64,000 nucleotides of DNA from Betaproteobacteria bacterium (GCA_016713125.1 JADJPT010000003.1:1-64000), one strand, 5' to 3'; positions 1-9,001 are shown, numbered from the stretch's first letter. Made by a program: numbers and translations. Notes: generated by a model not told the origin, from the letters alone.

Positions 1-533
1 GAGCTCTTCGCCGTCGTGAATCTCCACCACGCACAGCCATGCCGAGTTCGCGGGCAATAGCCTCCAAGTCGCGGCATTCGCCCGGGCTCCAATGCAGCAG
101 CGATCAGCAGAATGCAGTCGGCACCCATCGCACGCGCCTCTTAGACCTGATAGGCGTCGATCACGAAATCCTTGCGCAACACCGGCAGCGGGCAGGCGGC
201 GCGCGCGGCGCGCAGGTCGTCAGGCTGGATGAAGTACTGGCCGTCGGTCAGTACCGATAGGCAGGCAGCGCCACCGGCTTCATAAGAGCGCGCAATCCCT
301 GGCGGATCGAAATCAGGACGCAACAGGCCCTTGCTCGGACTGGCTTTCTTCACCTCGGCAATCACCGCCGGCAGGCCGGCCGCGATCTTGCGCCTCAGGG
401 CGCCGGTGAAATCGCGCGGGGCGCCCGCCGCGCGCGCCATGGCTTCGACCTCGGCCATCGGCAGCGCAGCGCGCGCTGCAGCCACCTCGTCCCGCTTGGT
501 GGCAAGAATCTTCTGCAGCACGTTGTCTGCCAT
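1..533 (-). CDS. trpC: Indole-3-glycerol phosphate synthase, interrupted and cut by window edge
   Basis: Converts CdRP to indole-3-glycerol phosphate in tryptophan synthesis. From the ATG at 533 the first 130 residues read well as TrpC, including the substrate-binding Lys in AEVKKASPSKG and the catalytic-region KDF. An in-frame TAA at 141-143 follows YQV exactly where the family continues as (Y)EARAMGADCILL. The similarity resumes right after this stop (EARAMGADCILLIAAALEP), then shifts frame near 70 (LEAIARELGMAV) and again near 30 (VEIHDGEEL) up to the window edge. It starts 7 bp after trpD and is the last visible trp gene. One nonsense change plus two indels in about 140 bases suggests poor sequence quality at the edge; a true pseudogene is possible. 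Confidence 0.8.
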
Positions 534-540
534 GACCGGC

Positions 541-1578
541 TCAGGCCGTTGGCTTGCAGCGCGCCGCATAGGCGATGTACTCGTCGAGCTTGGCACGCGC
601 CTCACCCTTGGCGATCGCCTTGCGCGCCTTGTCCAGACCCGCCTCGAGCGACTTGGCGACGCCCGATACGTAGATCGTCGCGCCGGCGTTCAGAAGCACG
701 ATATTGAGCGCAGGACCGGCCTGGTTCTCAAGTACTGCGAGGATCATCTCCTTGGATTCCTGGACGGTGCTGACCTGTATCGCCCGCCGGTCGTAGATCT
801 CCAGGCCGAACTGCGCCGGGTGCACGGTGTACTCGCGGATCTCACCCTTGACCAGTTCGCCTATGCGCGTGTCGCCGGAAATCGATATCTCGTCAAGGCC
901 GTCCATGCCGTGCACGATCATCACGTGCCTGGAGCCGAGGCGCTGCAGCACACGTACCTGGATGCCGACCAGGTCCGGGTGAAACACGCCCATCACCTGA
1001 TTCTTTGCTCCGGCCGGATTGGTCAGCGGCCCGAGGATGTTGAAGATGGTGCGCACGCCGAGTTCCTTGCGCACCGGCGCCGCATACTTCATCGCGCTGT
1101 GATGAGCCGGGGCAAACATGAAGCCCAAGCCGACCTCGTCGATCGCGTTGCCCACCTGCGCCGGACTCAGGTTGATGTTTGCGCCCAGCGCTTCGAGGAC
1201 GTCGGCGCTGCCGGAGGACGAGGACACCGAGCGGCCCATGTGCTTGGCCACGCTGGCGCCGCAGGCCGCGGCGACGATGGCCGACGCCGTGGATACGTTG
1301 AAAGTGTGTGCCGCGTCACCGCCGGTTCCGCAGGTGTCGACCAGGTGCTTGTCGTCGGTAACGTCGACCTTGGTCGCGAACTCGCGCATCACCTGGGCGG
1401 CTGCCGCGATCTCGCCGATGGTTTCCTTCTTCACGCGCAAACCCATGATGAAACCGGCGATCTGTGCCTGCGTCAGCTCGCCGCTCATGATCTGCCGCAT
1501 CACATGCAGCATCTCGTCGTGTAAGATCTCGCGATGCTCGACGGTCCTCTGGAGCGCCTCGGCTATGGAAATGTTCAT
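541..1578 (-). CDS. trpD: Anthranilate phosphoribosyltransferase
   Basis: Transfers phosphoribose from PRPP to anthranilate, the second step of tryptophan synthesis, in the cytosol. The 345-residue length is normal. The PRPP-binding glycine loop CGTGGD lies at residues 83-88, followed by the GSADVLEALG segment and the NPAG-containing anthranilate-site region. The ATG overlaps the trpG stop by 4 bases (1575-1578), indicating translational coupling. It is an unfused TrpD, unlike the TrpGD fusion of enterics. Confidence 0.97.
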   Translation of the reverse strand: MNISIAEALQRTVEHREILHDEMLHVMRQIMSGELTQAQIAGFIMGLRVKKETIGEIAAAAQVMREFATKVDVTDDKHLVDTCGTGGDAAHTFNVSTASAIVAAACGASVAKHMGRSVSSSSGSADVLEALGANINLSPAQVGNAIDEVGLGFMFAPAHHSAMKYAAPVRKELGVRTIFNILGPLTNPAGAKNQVMGVFHPDLVGIQVRVLQRLGSRHVMIVHGMDGLDEISISGDTRIGELVKGEIREYTVHPAQFGLEIYDRRAIQVSTVQESKEMILAVLENQAGPALNIVLLNAGATIYVSGVAKSLEAGLDKARKAIAKGEARAKLDEYIAYAARCKPTA

Positions 1579-2147
1579 TCTCCTCTCCCCTGCAGGAAAT
1601 TTTTGAGTAGCTGGTGGCCATGCTCAGTGAGGATGGCCTCGGGATGAAACTGCACCCCCTCGACAGGGAGTTCTCGATGCCGCACGCCCATGATCTCGCC
1701 GTCCTCGGACTCCGCGGTGATCTCCAGGCAGGCAGGCAGCGTGTCGCGCTCGATGACCAGGGAGTGATAGCGCGTAGCCACATAGTCCTGGGGCAGGTCG
1801 CGGAACACGCCGCGGCCGGTGTGATGCATGCGCGAGACCTTTCCGTGCATCACGCTCTTGGCACGGACCACCCGCCCGCCGAAGGCCTGGCCGATCGCCT
1901 GGTGGCCGAGGCATACACCCAGCATGGGAATCTTCCCGGCAAACCGCCCGATCGTGCCCAGGGTCACGCCCGCCTCGTTGGGCGTGCAGGGTCCGGGCGA
2001 GAGCACGATGCGATCGGGGCCCATGGTTTCGATCTCGTCGAGGGAAATCTCATCGTTCCGATGCACGCGCACGTCCTCGCCGAGCTCGCCGAGGTACTGC
2101 ACCAGGTTGTAGGTGAAGGAATCGTAGTTGTCGATCATCAGCAACAT
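1575..2147 (-). CDS. trpG: Anthranilate synthase glutamine amidotransferase component
   Basis: Supplies ammonia from glutamine to TrpE. It is a class I glutamine amidotransferase of 190 residues with nucleophile Cys79 in GVCLGHQ and the His168/Glu170 pair in HPE. In some relatives the same subunit also serves 4-amino-4-deoxychorismate synthase (PabA role). It lies 10 bp after trpE and overlaps trpD by 4 bp, so trpE-G-D-C reads as one operon. Confidence 0.96.
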   Translation of the reverse strand: MLLMIDNYDSFTYNLVQYLGELGEDVRVHRNDEISLDEIETMGPDRIVLSPGPCTPNEAGVTLGTIGRFAGKIPMLGVCLGHQAIGQAFGGRVVRAKSVMHGKVSRMHHTGRGVFRDLPQDYVATRYHSLVIERDTLPACLEITAESEDGEIMGVRHRELPVEGVQFHPEAILTEHGHQLLKNFLQGRGE

Positions 2148-2157
2148 GGCGCCTCCC

Positions 2158-3657
2158 TCAACCAGCCACGGGCTGGGCGGTCTCCGCCAGCGCCATCTCG
2201 GCCGCGCGCAGAACGGCGCGCGACTTGTGCAGGGTTTCGTTGTACTCGGATTGCGGATCGGAGTCCGCTACGACGCCTGCCGCCGCCTGAACGTGGAGGG
2301 TGCCATCCTTGACCACCGCGGTGCGGATGGCGATTGCCAGATCCATGTCGCCATTGAATCCGAGATAGCCGGCGGCACCGCTGTAGATGCCGCGCTTGAT
2401 GGGCTCGAACTCGTCGATGATCTCCATCGCACGCACCTTCGGCGCGCCGGTCACCGTGCCGGCCGGGAAAGTGGCCTTCAGCACGTCGAAGGCGTCCAGG
2501 CCGTCGGCAAGCTTGCCTTCGCAATTGGAAACGATGTGCATGACGTGCGAATAGCGTTCGATCACCATGGTGTCGGTCACCTTGACGGAGCCGATCCTGG
2601 ACACGCGCCCCACGTCGTTGCGTCCGAGATCGATCAGCATCACGTGCTCGGCGCGCTCCTTCGGGTCAGCGAGCAGTTCCGCTGCCGTGCGCTTGTCTTC
2701 GTCCGCGGTCTTGCCGCGAGGGCGCGTGCCCGCGATCGGCCGCAGCGTCACAGTATCGCCCTCAAGCCGCACCAGGATCTCCGGCGACGCCCCTACGACA
2801 TGATGGTCGCCCAAGTCGAAGTAGAACATGTACGGCGAAGGGTTCAGACCACGCAGCGAGCGATACAGGGCAAAAGGCGGAGCCGTGAAACGTCGCGAAA
2901 AGCGCTGCGAGATCTGTATCTGCATCGCGTCGCCGGCGTAGATGTACTCCTTGGTGCGCTTGACTGCGTCGAGGAAACCTTCCTGCGTGAACGAGGAACT
3001 CACCGTTCCGTCGCCGGGGTAGCTGCGCTGAACGTGGTGCACCGGCCGCGCGAGGCGCGCCTGCAACTCGTTCAGGCGCGAGCGCGCGCGACGCAGGGCG
3101 TCGGGTTGCGCCGGATCGGCATAGACGACGAAATACAGCTTGCCCTGCACGTTGTCCACGACGGCAAGCTCCTCCGAGCGCATCAGCAGGACGTCGGGCG
3201 TACCCAGCGGATCGGGCTTGGCGACGCCGGCCAGCCGCTTCTCGATGAAGCGCACGGTCTCGTAACCGAAGTAGCCGACCAGACCACCGGCAAAACGCGG
3301 CAGGCCCGGCAGCGGCGCGGCGCGGTATTTCTTCAGATAGTCGCGCACGAACACGAACGGATCGGTGCCCGGAAAGCGCTGCACGCGCTCCTCCCCGTCA
3401 GCGCCTCGCGTATGCACGCTGAGGTCCTCACCGCGCGCCTCGATGCGCTCCGTGGCCGGCAGACCGATATAGGAATAGCGGCCGAAACGCTCTCCGCCGA
3501 CCACGGATTCGAGCAGATAGGTCCAGGGGCTGTTGGCGAGCTTGAGGTAGAGCCCGACGGGCGTGTCGAGGTCGGCGCGACTTTCGGCGACGACGGGTAT
3601 TCGGTTGTAGCCCTGCTTGGCAAGCCGATCGAAATCGGACTCGGAGAAGTCAGTCAT
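2158..3657 (-). CDS. trpE: Anthranilate synthase component I
   Basis: Converts chorismate plus ammonia to anthranilate, the committed step of the pathway. The protein has 499 residues. The N-terminal half carries the tryptophan-feedback region (LLESVVGGERFGRYSYIG), and the C-terminal chorismate-binding domain contains PIAGTRPRGKT, DLGRNDVGRV and the TVTGAPKVRAMEII active-site segment. The ATG at 3657 has a GGGAG-like ribosome-binding site just upstream. It is the first trp gene; the 171 bp upstream toward gph shows no Trp-codon leader peptide, so I find no evidence of attenuation. Confidence 0.96.
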   Translation of the reverse strand: MTDFSESDFDRLAKQGYNRIPVVAESRADLDTPVGLYLKLANSPWTYLLESVVGGERFGRYSYIGLPATERIEARGEDLSVHTRGADGEERVQRFPGTDPFVFVRDYLKKYRAAPLPGLPRFAGGLVGYFGYETVRFIEKRLAGVAKPDPLGTPDVLLMRSEELAVVDNVQGKLYFVVYADPAQPDALRRARSRLNELQARLARPVHHVQRSYPGDGTVSSSFTQEGFLDAVKRTKEYIYAGDAMQIQISQRFSRRFTAPPFALYRSLRGLNPSPYMFYFDLGDHHVVGASPEILVRLEGDTVTLRPIAGTRPRGKTADEDKRTAAELLADPKERAEHVMLIDLGRNDVGRVSRIGSVKVTDTMVIERYSHVMHIVSNCEGKLADGLDAFDVLKATFPAGTVTGAPKVRAMEIIDEFEPIKRGIYSGAAGYLGFNGDMDLAIAIRTAVVKDGTLHVQAAAGVVADSDPQSEYNETLHKSRAVLRAAEMALAETAQPVAG

Positions 3658-3828
3658 GTGAAGCTCCCACGGTGAAACCGGAAAATTCGCCTGGTGCTGC
3701 GTGTCTGGATACTACGCGATGCGGCTTGGTTACTTGCACAACCCGGGCCGCGCGGGTGCGCAAGAAGTTCTAGCGGCGCCAGGGGCGCCAGCTAAGCCAA
3801 GTGCAGTTCCAGAGGTTCCGGGTGTAGG

Positions 3829-4515
3829 TCACGACTGTATGTTCAGAAGCCCTGCCGCGTGCAGGACGGAGTCGACTATACCATCGCAATCGATGTCTTG
3901 CACTGTCGCCCCCTCGAGGTAGCCATAGGGCACCAGCAACACCGGACAGCCCGCGGCGCGCGCCGCACGCGCGTCGTTGGCCGAGTCGCCGATCATCAGC
4001 GCCTGCGCTGGCGGCACCCCGAGAAGCTTGCAGGCCGCAAGCAGCGGATCAGGCCACGGCTTCTTGCGCGCCAGCGTGTCGCCACTGATGGTGGCGGAAA
4101 AGAAGCCCGCCAACCCGACCCTCTCCAGCAGGGGTGCGGTGAACCGAGCCGGCTTGTTAGTCACGCAGGCGAGCCCGAAGCCGGCGGCGCGCAGGGCCGT
4201 GAGCCCTTCGCGCGTGCCGGGGTAGACGGCTGCATCTCGACCGTTGCGTTTCTCGTAATGAACGAAAAAGCTCTCCAGTCCATCACCGACACGGCGCTCG
4301 TCCGGCGACCTGCCCAGGGAAGCCTGCAGCGTGCAGCGCACCAGGTGTGCCGCGCCTTTGCCTATGAACTCGCGAACGCTGGCGAATGGCACGGGTTCGA
4401 GGCCGAGCTCGGAAAGCATGTCCGCCGCGGCGCCGGCAAGCTCCGGCGCGGTATCCAGCATGGTGCCGTCCAGGTCGAGCAGGACGGCGCGAACCTCGCC
4501 GTAGCGGACGCTCAC
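3829..4515 (-). CDS. gph: Phosphoglycolate phosphatase (HAD family)
   Basis: Dephosphorylates 2-phosphoglycolate. From the GTG start at 4515 the product is 228 residues. The HAD motif I DLDGT carries nucleophile Asp14 and general acid Asp16, motif II is the VTNKP segment, and motif IV is GDSANDARAARAAG. GTG is chosen because it overlaps the rpe stop in a GTGA arrangement and places the HAD motif at the usual distance from the start; the longer open frame upstream is antisense to rpe. The rpe-gph-trpE order is common in proteobacteria. Confidence 0.9.
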   Translation of the reverse strand: MSVRYGEVRAVLLDLDGTMLDTAPELAGAAADMLSELGLEPVPFASVREFIGKGAAHLVRCTLQASLGRSPDERRVGDGLESFFVHYEKRNGRDAAVYPGTREGLTALRAAGFGLACVTNKPARFTAPLLERVGLAGFFSATISGDTLARKKPWPDPLLAACKLLGVPPAQALMIGDSANDARAARAAGCPVLLVPYGYLEGATVQDIDCDGIVDSVLHAAGLLNIQS

Positions 4516-5186
4516 TCGGACGGCAGCCCGGCGCGCAGCCCCGCAATCTTGCCGGCATAGTCGCCGGATCCGAAGACCGCCGAGCCGGCTACGAAAGTAT
4601 CCGCTCCGGCAGCGGCGATGCTCGAGATGTTGTCTGCCTTCACGCCGCCATCGACCTCGAGCCACACTTCACGCCCGCTCGACTGCGCGGCCCGGTCGAT
4701 TCGCCTGCGGACTTCCTCGATCTTCGGCAGCACGGAAGGCAGGAACTTCTGCCCGCCGAATCCGGGATTGACCGACATCAGCAGCACAAGGTCGAGCTTG
4801 TCCAGCGTGTGGTCCAGATAGGCGAGCGGTGTTGCGGGGTTGAAGACCAGACCCGCCTTGCAGCCGCACTCGTGGATCAGCGCAATCGTGCGATCAATGT
4901 GCTCGGACGCCTCGGGATGAAAGCTGATGATGTTCGCGCCTGCCTTGGCGAAGTCCGGCACGATGCGGTCCACGGGCTTGATCATCAGGTGCACGTCGAT
5001 CGGCACGCTCGAATGCGGACGGATCGCCTCGCACACCAGCGGCCCTACGCTCAGGTTGGGCACGTAGTGGTTGTCCATCACGTCAAAATGGATCAGGTCG
5101 GCGCCAGCCGAAATCACGGCGCGCACCTCTTCGCCAAGACGGGCAAAGTCGGCGGACAGGATGCTGGGTGCGATGCGGTAGCTCAT
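4512..5186 (-). CDS. rpe: Ribulose-phosphate 3-epimerase
   Basis: Interconverts ribulose-5-phosphate and xylulose-5-phosphate (pentose phosphate or Calvin cycle). A 224-residue TIM barrel with N-terminal APSILSADFARLGEE, metal ligands in HFDVMDNHYVPNLS and DVHLMI, MSVNPGFGGQ, and the C-terminal EVDGGV segment. It is coupled to gph by a 4-base overlap. The -10-like box at 5194-5199 lies very close to the ATG, so the transcript leader would be short or absent. Confidence 0.96.
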   Translation of the reverse strand: MSYRIAPSILSADFARLGEEVRAVISAGADLIHFDVMDNHYVPNLSVGPLVCEAIRPHSSVPIDVHLMIKPVDRIVPDFAKAGANIISFHPEASEHIDRTIALIHECGCKAGLVFNPATPLAYLDHTLDKLDLVLLMSVNPGFGGQKFLPSVLPKIEEVRRRIDRAAQSSGREVWLEVDGGVKADNISSIAAAGADTFVAGSAVFGSGDYAGKIAGLRAGLPSE

Positions 5187-5193
5187 GATTGTG

Positions 5194-5199
5194 ATTATA
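5194..5199 (-). promoter_or_regulatory. Candidate -10 box for rpe
   Basis: Read on the minus strand this is TATAAT, 8 bases before the rpe ATG. No good -35 hexamer is visible at 16-18 bp. The spacing would give a nearly leaderless transcript, so this is a weak call. Confidence 0.3.
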
Positions 5200-5236
5200 A
5201 GATCGCCGCGCCGGCCCGCGGGTACAATCGCTCCCC

Positions 5237-5521
5237 GTGACCCCGGAAAAACGCTACGACATCGAGGTGAGCGTAAACACGCTCTACCTGCCCGAGCAGT
5301 CGGACGAAGCTGCCGACCGTTACGTATTTGCCTATACGGTCACCATCCGCAATTCAGGCGGAGCCACGGCCCAACTGGTCAGCCGACACTGGATCATCAA
5401 GGATGCCCGCGACCAGGTGCAGGAGGTGCGCGGGCTGGGCGTAGTCGGCGCCCAGCCGACTTTGCGCCCCGGCGAGAGTTTCGAGTACACCAGTGGAACC
5501 TCGATCGCCACGCCGGTCGGA
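5237..5521 (+). pseudogene. apaG: ApaG-domain protein, C-terminally truncated
   Basis: Begins at GTG 5237 and reads as ApaG for about 95 residues: IEVSVNTLYLPEQS, FAYTVTIRNSG, LVSRHWIIKDA, GESFEYTSGT and ATPVG. The family then normally continues for roughly 30 residues (glycine-rich strand, EIPEF, terminal VPRxLH). Here that part is absent in all three frames. The frame runs on as unrelated sequence to 5821, antisense to a small membrane ORF. ApaG has a fibronectin-III-like fold; its function in bacteria is poorly defined. A deletion or assembly join at about 5521 is likely. Confidence 0.75.
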
Positions 5522-5644
5522 TTTTTTGTCCGGCTCACGTTGCGGCACATCGGCACGGCCGGGTTTCTTCTTCGGCCAGGTCCACCAGACGATAAGCAGC
5601 GCGATGCCGAGCGCCGCCGCCATTTCCAGATATATGACCCACAT
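5354..5644 (-). CDS. Small single-pass membrane protein, C-terminus doubtful
   Basis: From the ATG at 5644 the first 25 residues form one hydrophobic helix (YLEMAAALGIALLIVWWTW) followed by a basic PKKK, typical of tiny inner-membrane proteins. The remaining 65 residues are antisense to apaG and have no credible character. The real protein probably ended soon after PKKK, and its stop was lost in the same deletion that truncated apaG. The start overlaps the mltA start on the opposite strand (5643-5645). Function unknown. Confidence 0.4.
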   Translation of the reverse strand: MWVIYLEMAAALGIALLIVWWTWPKKKPGRADVPQREPDKKSDRRGDRGSTGVLETLAGAQSRLGADYAQPAHLLHLVAGILDDPVSADQLGRGSA

Positions 5645-6903
5645 GTTCAAACTCGCGATTGGCTGCCTAGGGGCGATTGTACTGTCGGCCTGCACGCAAA
5701 TGCCTGCCTCCCGCGATGGCGTAGCGTCGGCCCCCCCCTGGGCCTCCCGTCTCACCCGCCGCCACCACCTGCCCGGCGATTGCGCCCTGCCCGGCTTGCC
5801 CCGCCTGTCCGCCTCCCGTAAAGCCTGCCGCCCCGGCCGAAGCGCGCTACGAGGAGACTGCCTGGCATGAGGTAGGCGGCTGGACGCAAACCGTACAGGC
5901 GCCAAGCCTGCGCGCCTTCCTCGCCGGCTGCACGCGCCTACAGTCACGTACCCTCTGGCAGTCCGTGTGCACTGCGGCCCGCGCCGTTTCTGCCGAGGAC
6001 GAACCCGCCTTGCGCGCCTTTTTCGAATCGCGCTTCGTCGCGTATCGCATCTACTCGCCGGAAGGCCATGGCGAGGGTCTGGTGACGGGCTACTATGAGC
6101 CGGTGTTGAAGGGCCGTCGCGCGCAAGGCGCCGCCTTTCGCCATCCGGTCTACGGTGTGCCCGAGGATCTGATCGTGGTCGATCTCGCGAGCCTGCATCC
6201 CGAGCTTCGTCATCTCCGCCTGCGCGGCCGAATCGAAGGGCGCAGGCTGGTTCCCTATCTGACGCGCGCCGACATCGAGAATCCGGGACGGCCGGCGCCT
6301 GCCGCACCCATCGCCTGGGTGTCCGACGCGGTCGAATTGTTCTTTCTGCAAATCCAGGGCTCCGGACAGATCGAGTTGCCCGACGGCGGGCGCATGCGGG
6401 TCGGCTATGCCGACCAGAACGGCCACCCGTATCGCTCGCTTGGACGCTACCTGATCGACCGAGGCGAGCTGAAGCTCGAGCAGGCCTCGATGCAGGGCAT
6501 CAAGGCCTGGGCCAGTGCCAATCCGGCCAAACTGCAGGAGGCACTGAACCAGAACCCGAGCTACGTGTTCTTCCGGGAACTGCCGCCGCCCGCGACTCCC
6601 GACGAAGGTCCGCCGGGCGCTCTCGCCGTGCCGCTCACGGCAGGCTACAGCATCGCAATCGATCCCCGTCACGTCCCGTTGGGCGCGCCGGTGTTCCTGT
6701 CCACAACCTATCCGCTGTCCACGCGCCCCCTCGAGCGCCTGATGATGGCGCAGGACACCGGCGGCGCCATCCGCGGAGCGGTGCGGGCCGACTTCTACTG
6801 GGGCACGGGCAGCGAGGCGGGGGCACAGGCCGGACGCATGCGCCAGCAGGGCCGCATGTGGCTGCTTTGGCCGCGCGGCGAGCCGCTGCCGAAAAACAAC
6901 TGA
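5643..6903 (+). CDS. mltA: Membrane-bound lytic murein transglycosylase A (frameshift in C8 tract)
   Basis: Cleaves the MurNAc-GlcNAc bond of peptidoglycan at the outer membrane. The ATG at 5643 starts a lipoprotein signal with lipobox LSAC. The frame must shift once at the run of eight C at 5731-5738. Removing one C joins it to a Pro/Cys-rich linker and then the MltA domain (GWTQTVQAPSLRAFL, LVTGYYEPVLKG, FFLQIQGSGQIEL, VGYADQNGHPYRSLGR). The C-terminal 3D domain carries the acid region AQDTGGAIRG and ADFYWGTG. About 420 residues after correction. It is divergent from the small membrane ORF and convergent with dsbC. Confidence 0.88.
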
Positions 6904-6919
6904 AAGCCGGAAGCCGAAA

Positions 6920-7654
6920 CTACTTCTTGGCCTGACGCGCGCCCGAAGCCTCTTCCAGTCTGGCGCGCAACGCGGCGATGGGCAGACCACCCTGCACGCG
7001 CTCACCGTTCTGGAAGAACACGGTCGGCGTGGCGCGCACGCCTATCGTCTGGCCGAGATTGACGATCTTCTCCACCGGGTTGTCGCAGGCGGGCGAAGCG
7101 CCCGACACCTTCTTGCGCAGCGCCAGATCCAGCCATGCCTTGGCGCGATCCGGAGAACACCACACCGACTTCGAATGATCGGCGCGCTCGGGTCGAATCA
7201 CCGGAAACATGAACACGTAGAGCGTAAGGTCGTCCACCTGCTGCAGCACCTGTTCGAAACTCTGGCAGGCCGGGCAATAGGGATCGGAAAACATCGCCAT
7301 CACGCGCTTGCCGTTGCCGCGCACGATCTTGACTGCCTGATCCAGCGGCAGGGAATCGAACTTGATGGCCGACAACCTGGCGATGCGCTCCTCGGTCAGG
7401 TTCCGGTCGGTCTTGGATTCATAGATGTTGCCGACGATGATGTTCTCGGCCTTCGCGTCGGTGTACAGGATCTGCACGCCCTGCGAGGACCGGAAGCGCA
7501 CTTCGAACAGCCCGGGCACGGGACCCGGCTGCACACCGTCGATCTTCCCGCCGTTCAGCTTCGGCTCGATGGTCTGGCGAATCAGCTGCTCATTGGCCTG
7601 CGCCGGTGTCGCGAAGAGGACGGAAAGGCACAGGACGGCAAGGATTCGATGCAT
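6920..7654 (-). CDS. dsbC: Periplasmic thiol:disulfide interchange protein DsbC
   Basis: Isomerises wrong disulfides in the periplasm and is kept reduced by DsbD. The 244-residue protein has a signal peptide (MHRILAVLCLSVLFATPAQA), an N-terminal dimerisation domain (residues about 21-90) and a thioredoxin fold. The active site is CPAC in MFSDPYCPACQSFE and the cis-proline loop is ATPT. CPAC differs from the CGYC of E. coli. A second Cys pair (VWCSPD, SPACDN) may form a structural disulfide. In this window the c-type cytochromes and SoxY would be natural clients (inference). Confidence 0.92.
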   Translation of the reverse strand: MHRILAVLCLSVLFATPAQANEQLIRQTIEPKLNGGKIDGVQPGPVPGLFEVRFRSSQGVQILYTDAKAENIIVGNIYESKTDRNLTEERIARLSAIKFDSLPLDQAVKIVRGNGKRVMAMFSDPYCPACQSFEQVLQQVDDLTLYVFMFPVIRPERADHSKSVWCSPDRAKAWLDLALRKKVSGASPACDNPVEKIVNLGQTIGVRATPTVFFQNGERVQGGLPIAALRARLEEASGARQAKK

Positions 7655-7693
7655 GAAATCTCCGAAATCGGGAAGGCGTGTCGTCGCCGCAGC

Positions 7694-8866
7694 TCAACGA
7701 AGCGCGTGCCGCAGCAGTAGATTCTTTAAGACCGGCAGGCGGTCGCTAAAGTTCAGGCCCATATTGCGCAGGGAAGCCCAGCCCGAGGCAGGCGCCCCGA
7801 ACAAGGCATGCAGGCCGTGCATCGTCGCGCCCGTCAACAGGATGTCCTCCGCCCGCGCGCGTTCGTAGCGGCGCAACAGGCGCAGGTCTCCCAGCCCGCG
7901 GACGGACTCCCGGCCAAGGAGCGTCTCAGCCAGCACGCGAACATCCTGCAGGCCAAGATTCAATCCCTGTCCGGCCAGCGGATGCACCACGTGAGCGGCA
8001 TCGCCGACCAGTGCCAGATTAGGCTGCACCAGACGGGAGGCGGTGAACCTTCTCAGCGCAAAGGATTGCGGCGGAGTAAGCACTTCCAGCGCACCCAGCG
8101 CGCCGGCCGAAGCCAGTTCGACCTCACGCGCAAGCGCCATCGGATCCAGCCCCTGGACGCGCCCGGCGTCGACGTCGGGCAGCGACCAGACCATGGAAAC
8201 GCGCTCGCCGGGCAGCGGCAGCAATGCGAGCACCGGACCGCCCTGGAACCACTGCCGCGCGATGTTGCCGTGCGCGCGCTCGCAGCGAAAGTTTGCCACG
8301 ACGGCGGTCTGGCCGTACTGCCTGGCCGTCACTGCGATGCCTGCGGCTTCACGCACGAAGGAATGCGCCCCGTCAGCACCGACGATCAGCGAGGACTCCA
8401 GAGAACGGCCATCCTGAAGTTCGAGGCGCACGCCTGCGGTAGCGTCAAATTCCAGTTGTACGCCGCGCGCGGCTGGGAAGCCCGTGCAGCCGTCCTGAGA
8501 CCACAAGGTCTGCCACAGCGCCGACTGCAGTGCGCGATCTTCGACGATCCAGGCAAGTTCCGGTACCCCTGCCCGGTAGGCGTCGAATCCGATCGCGGAG
8601 GCCGGCCGGTCGCCGTGCACCTGCATGCCGTACACCGGCGTCAGTCTTTCGGGGGGAATCGCCTGCCAGACCTTCAACTCGCGCAGAAACCCGACATTGC
8701 CGGGGCTGAGCGCATACACGCGCGCATCCCAGCCCGCTCCATCGGGTGCCGCCGCGGCAAGATCCGAACTGCGCGCATCGATCAGCGCGATCGACAGGCC
8801 ACGCAGGGCGCGCACCAGGCTCGCCCCCACGACTCCGCCGCCAGCCACGATCAGATCGAAACGCAT
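7694..8866 (-). CDS. FAD-dependent ubiquinone-biosynthesis hydroxylase (UbiH/UbiF/VisC family)
   Basis: A 390-residue flavoprotein monooxygenase. The dinucleotide-binding GGGVVGASL is at the N-terminus, the DG motif is VGADGAHSFVRE and the FAD-ribityl motif is LVGDAAHVVHPLAGQGLNLGLQD. Members hydroxylate the quinone ring at C5, C6 or C1 at the inner membrane. A second, more divergent family member lies at 28694-29812; which positions each modifies cannot be told from sequence. It sits 39 bp upstream of dsbC on the same strand. Confidence 0.88.
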   Translation of the reverse strand: MRFDLIVAGGGVVGASLVRALRGLSIALIDARSSDLAAAAPDGAGWDARVYALSPGNVGFLRELKVWQAIPPERLTPVYGMQVHGDRPASAIGFDAYRAGVPELAWIVEDRALQSALWQTLWSQDGCTGFPAARGVQLEFDATAGVRLELQDGRSLESSLIVGADGAHSFVREAAGIAVTARQYGQTAVVANFRCERAHGNIARQWFQGGPVLALLPLPGERVSMVWSLPDVDAGRVQGLDPMALAREVELASAGALGALEVLTPPQSFALRRFTASRLVQPNLALVGDAAHVVHPLAGQGLNLGLQDVRVLAETLLGRESVRGLGDLRLLRRYERARAEDILLTGATMHGLHALFGAPASGWASLRNMGLNFSDRLPVLKNLLLRHALR

Positions 8867-9001
8867 GCTCGCATTCTAACGCCCGGCGATCCGCCGACCC
8901 TATCGGGCACCCGGTCGACCCACCCGAGTGCGGTCGCCGCCGTGCCGCGGAACAGATCCGCTCGCGGCTTGATTGCACAGCACAAGCTTAACGAATTGAA
9001 A

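Noticed and set aside
331..1524. Long plus-strand open frame opposite trpD/trpC
   Set aside because: Antisense shadow typical of GC-rich DNA; the product is Arg/His-rich with no domain, and the opposite strand holds an unambiguous trpD.
2128..3675. 515-codon plus-strand open frame opposite trpE
   Set aside because: Antisense shadow of trpE; composition (Arg, His, Val rich) and absence of motifs argue against coding.
3658..3828. trp leader peptide/attenuator upstream of trpE
   Set aside because: No short ORF with tandem Trp codons and no terminator hairpin with T-run in the 171 bp.
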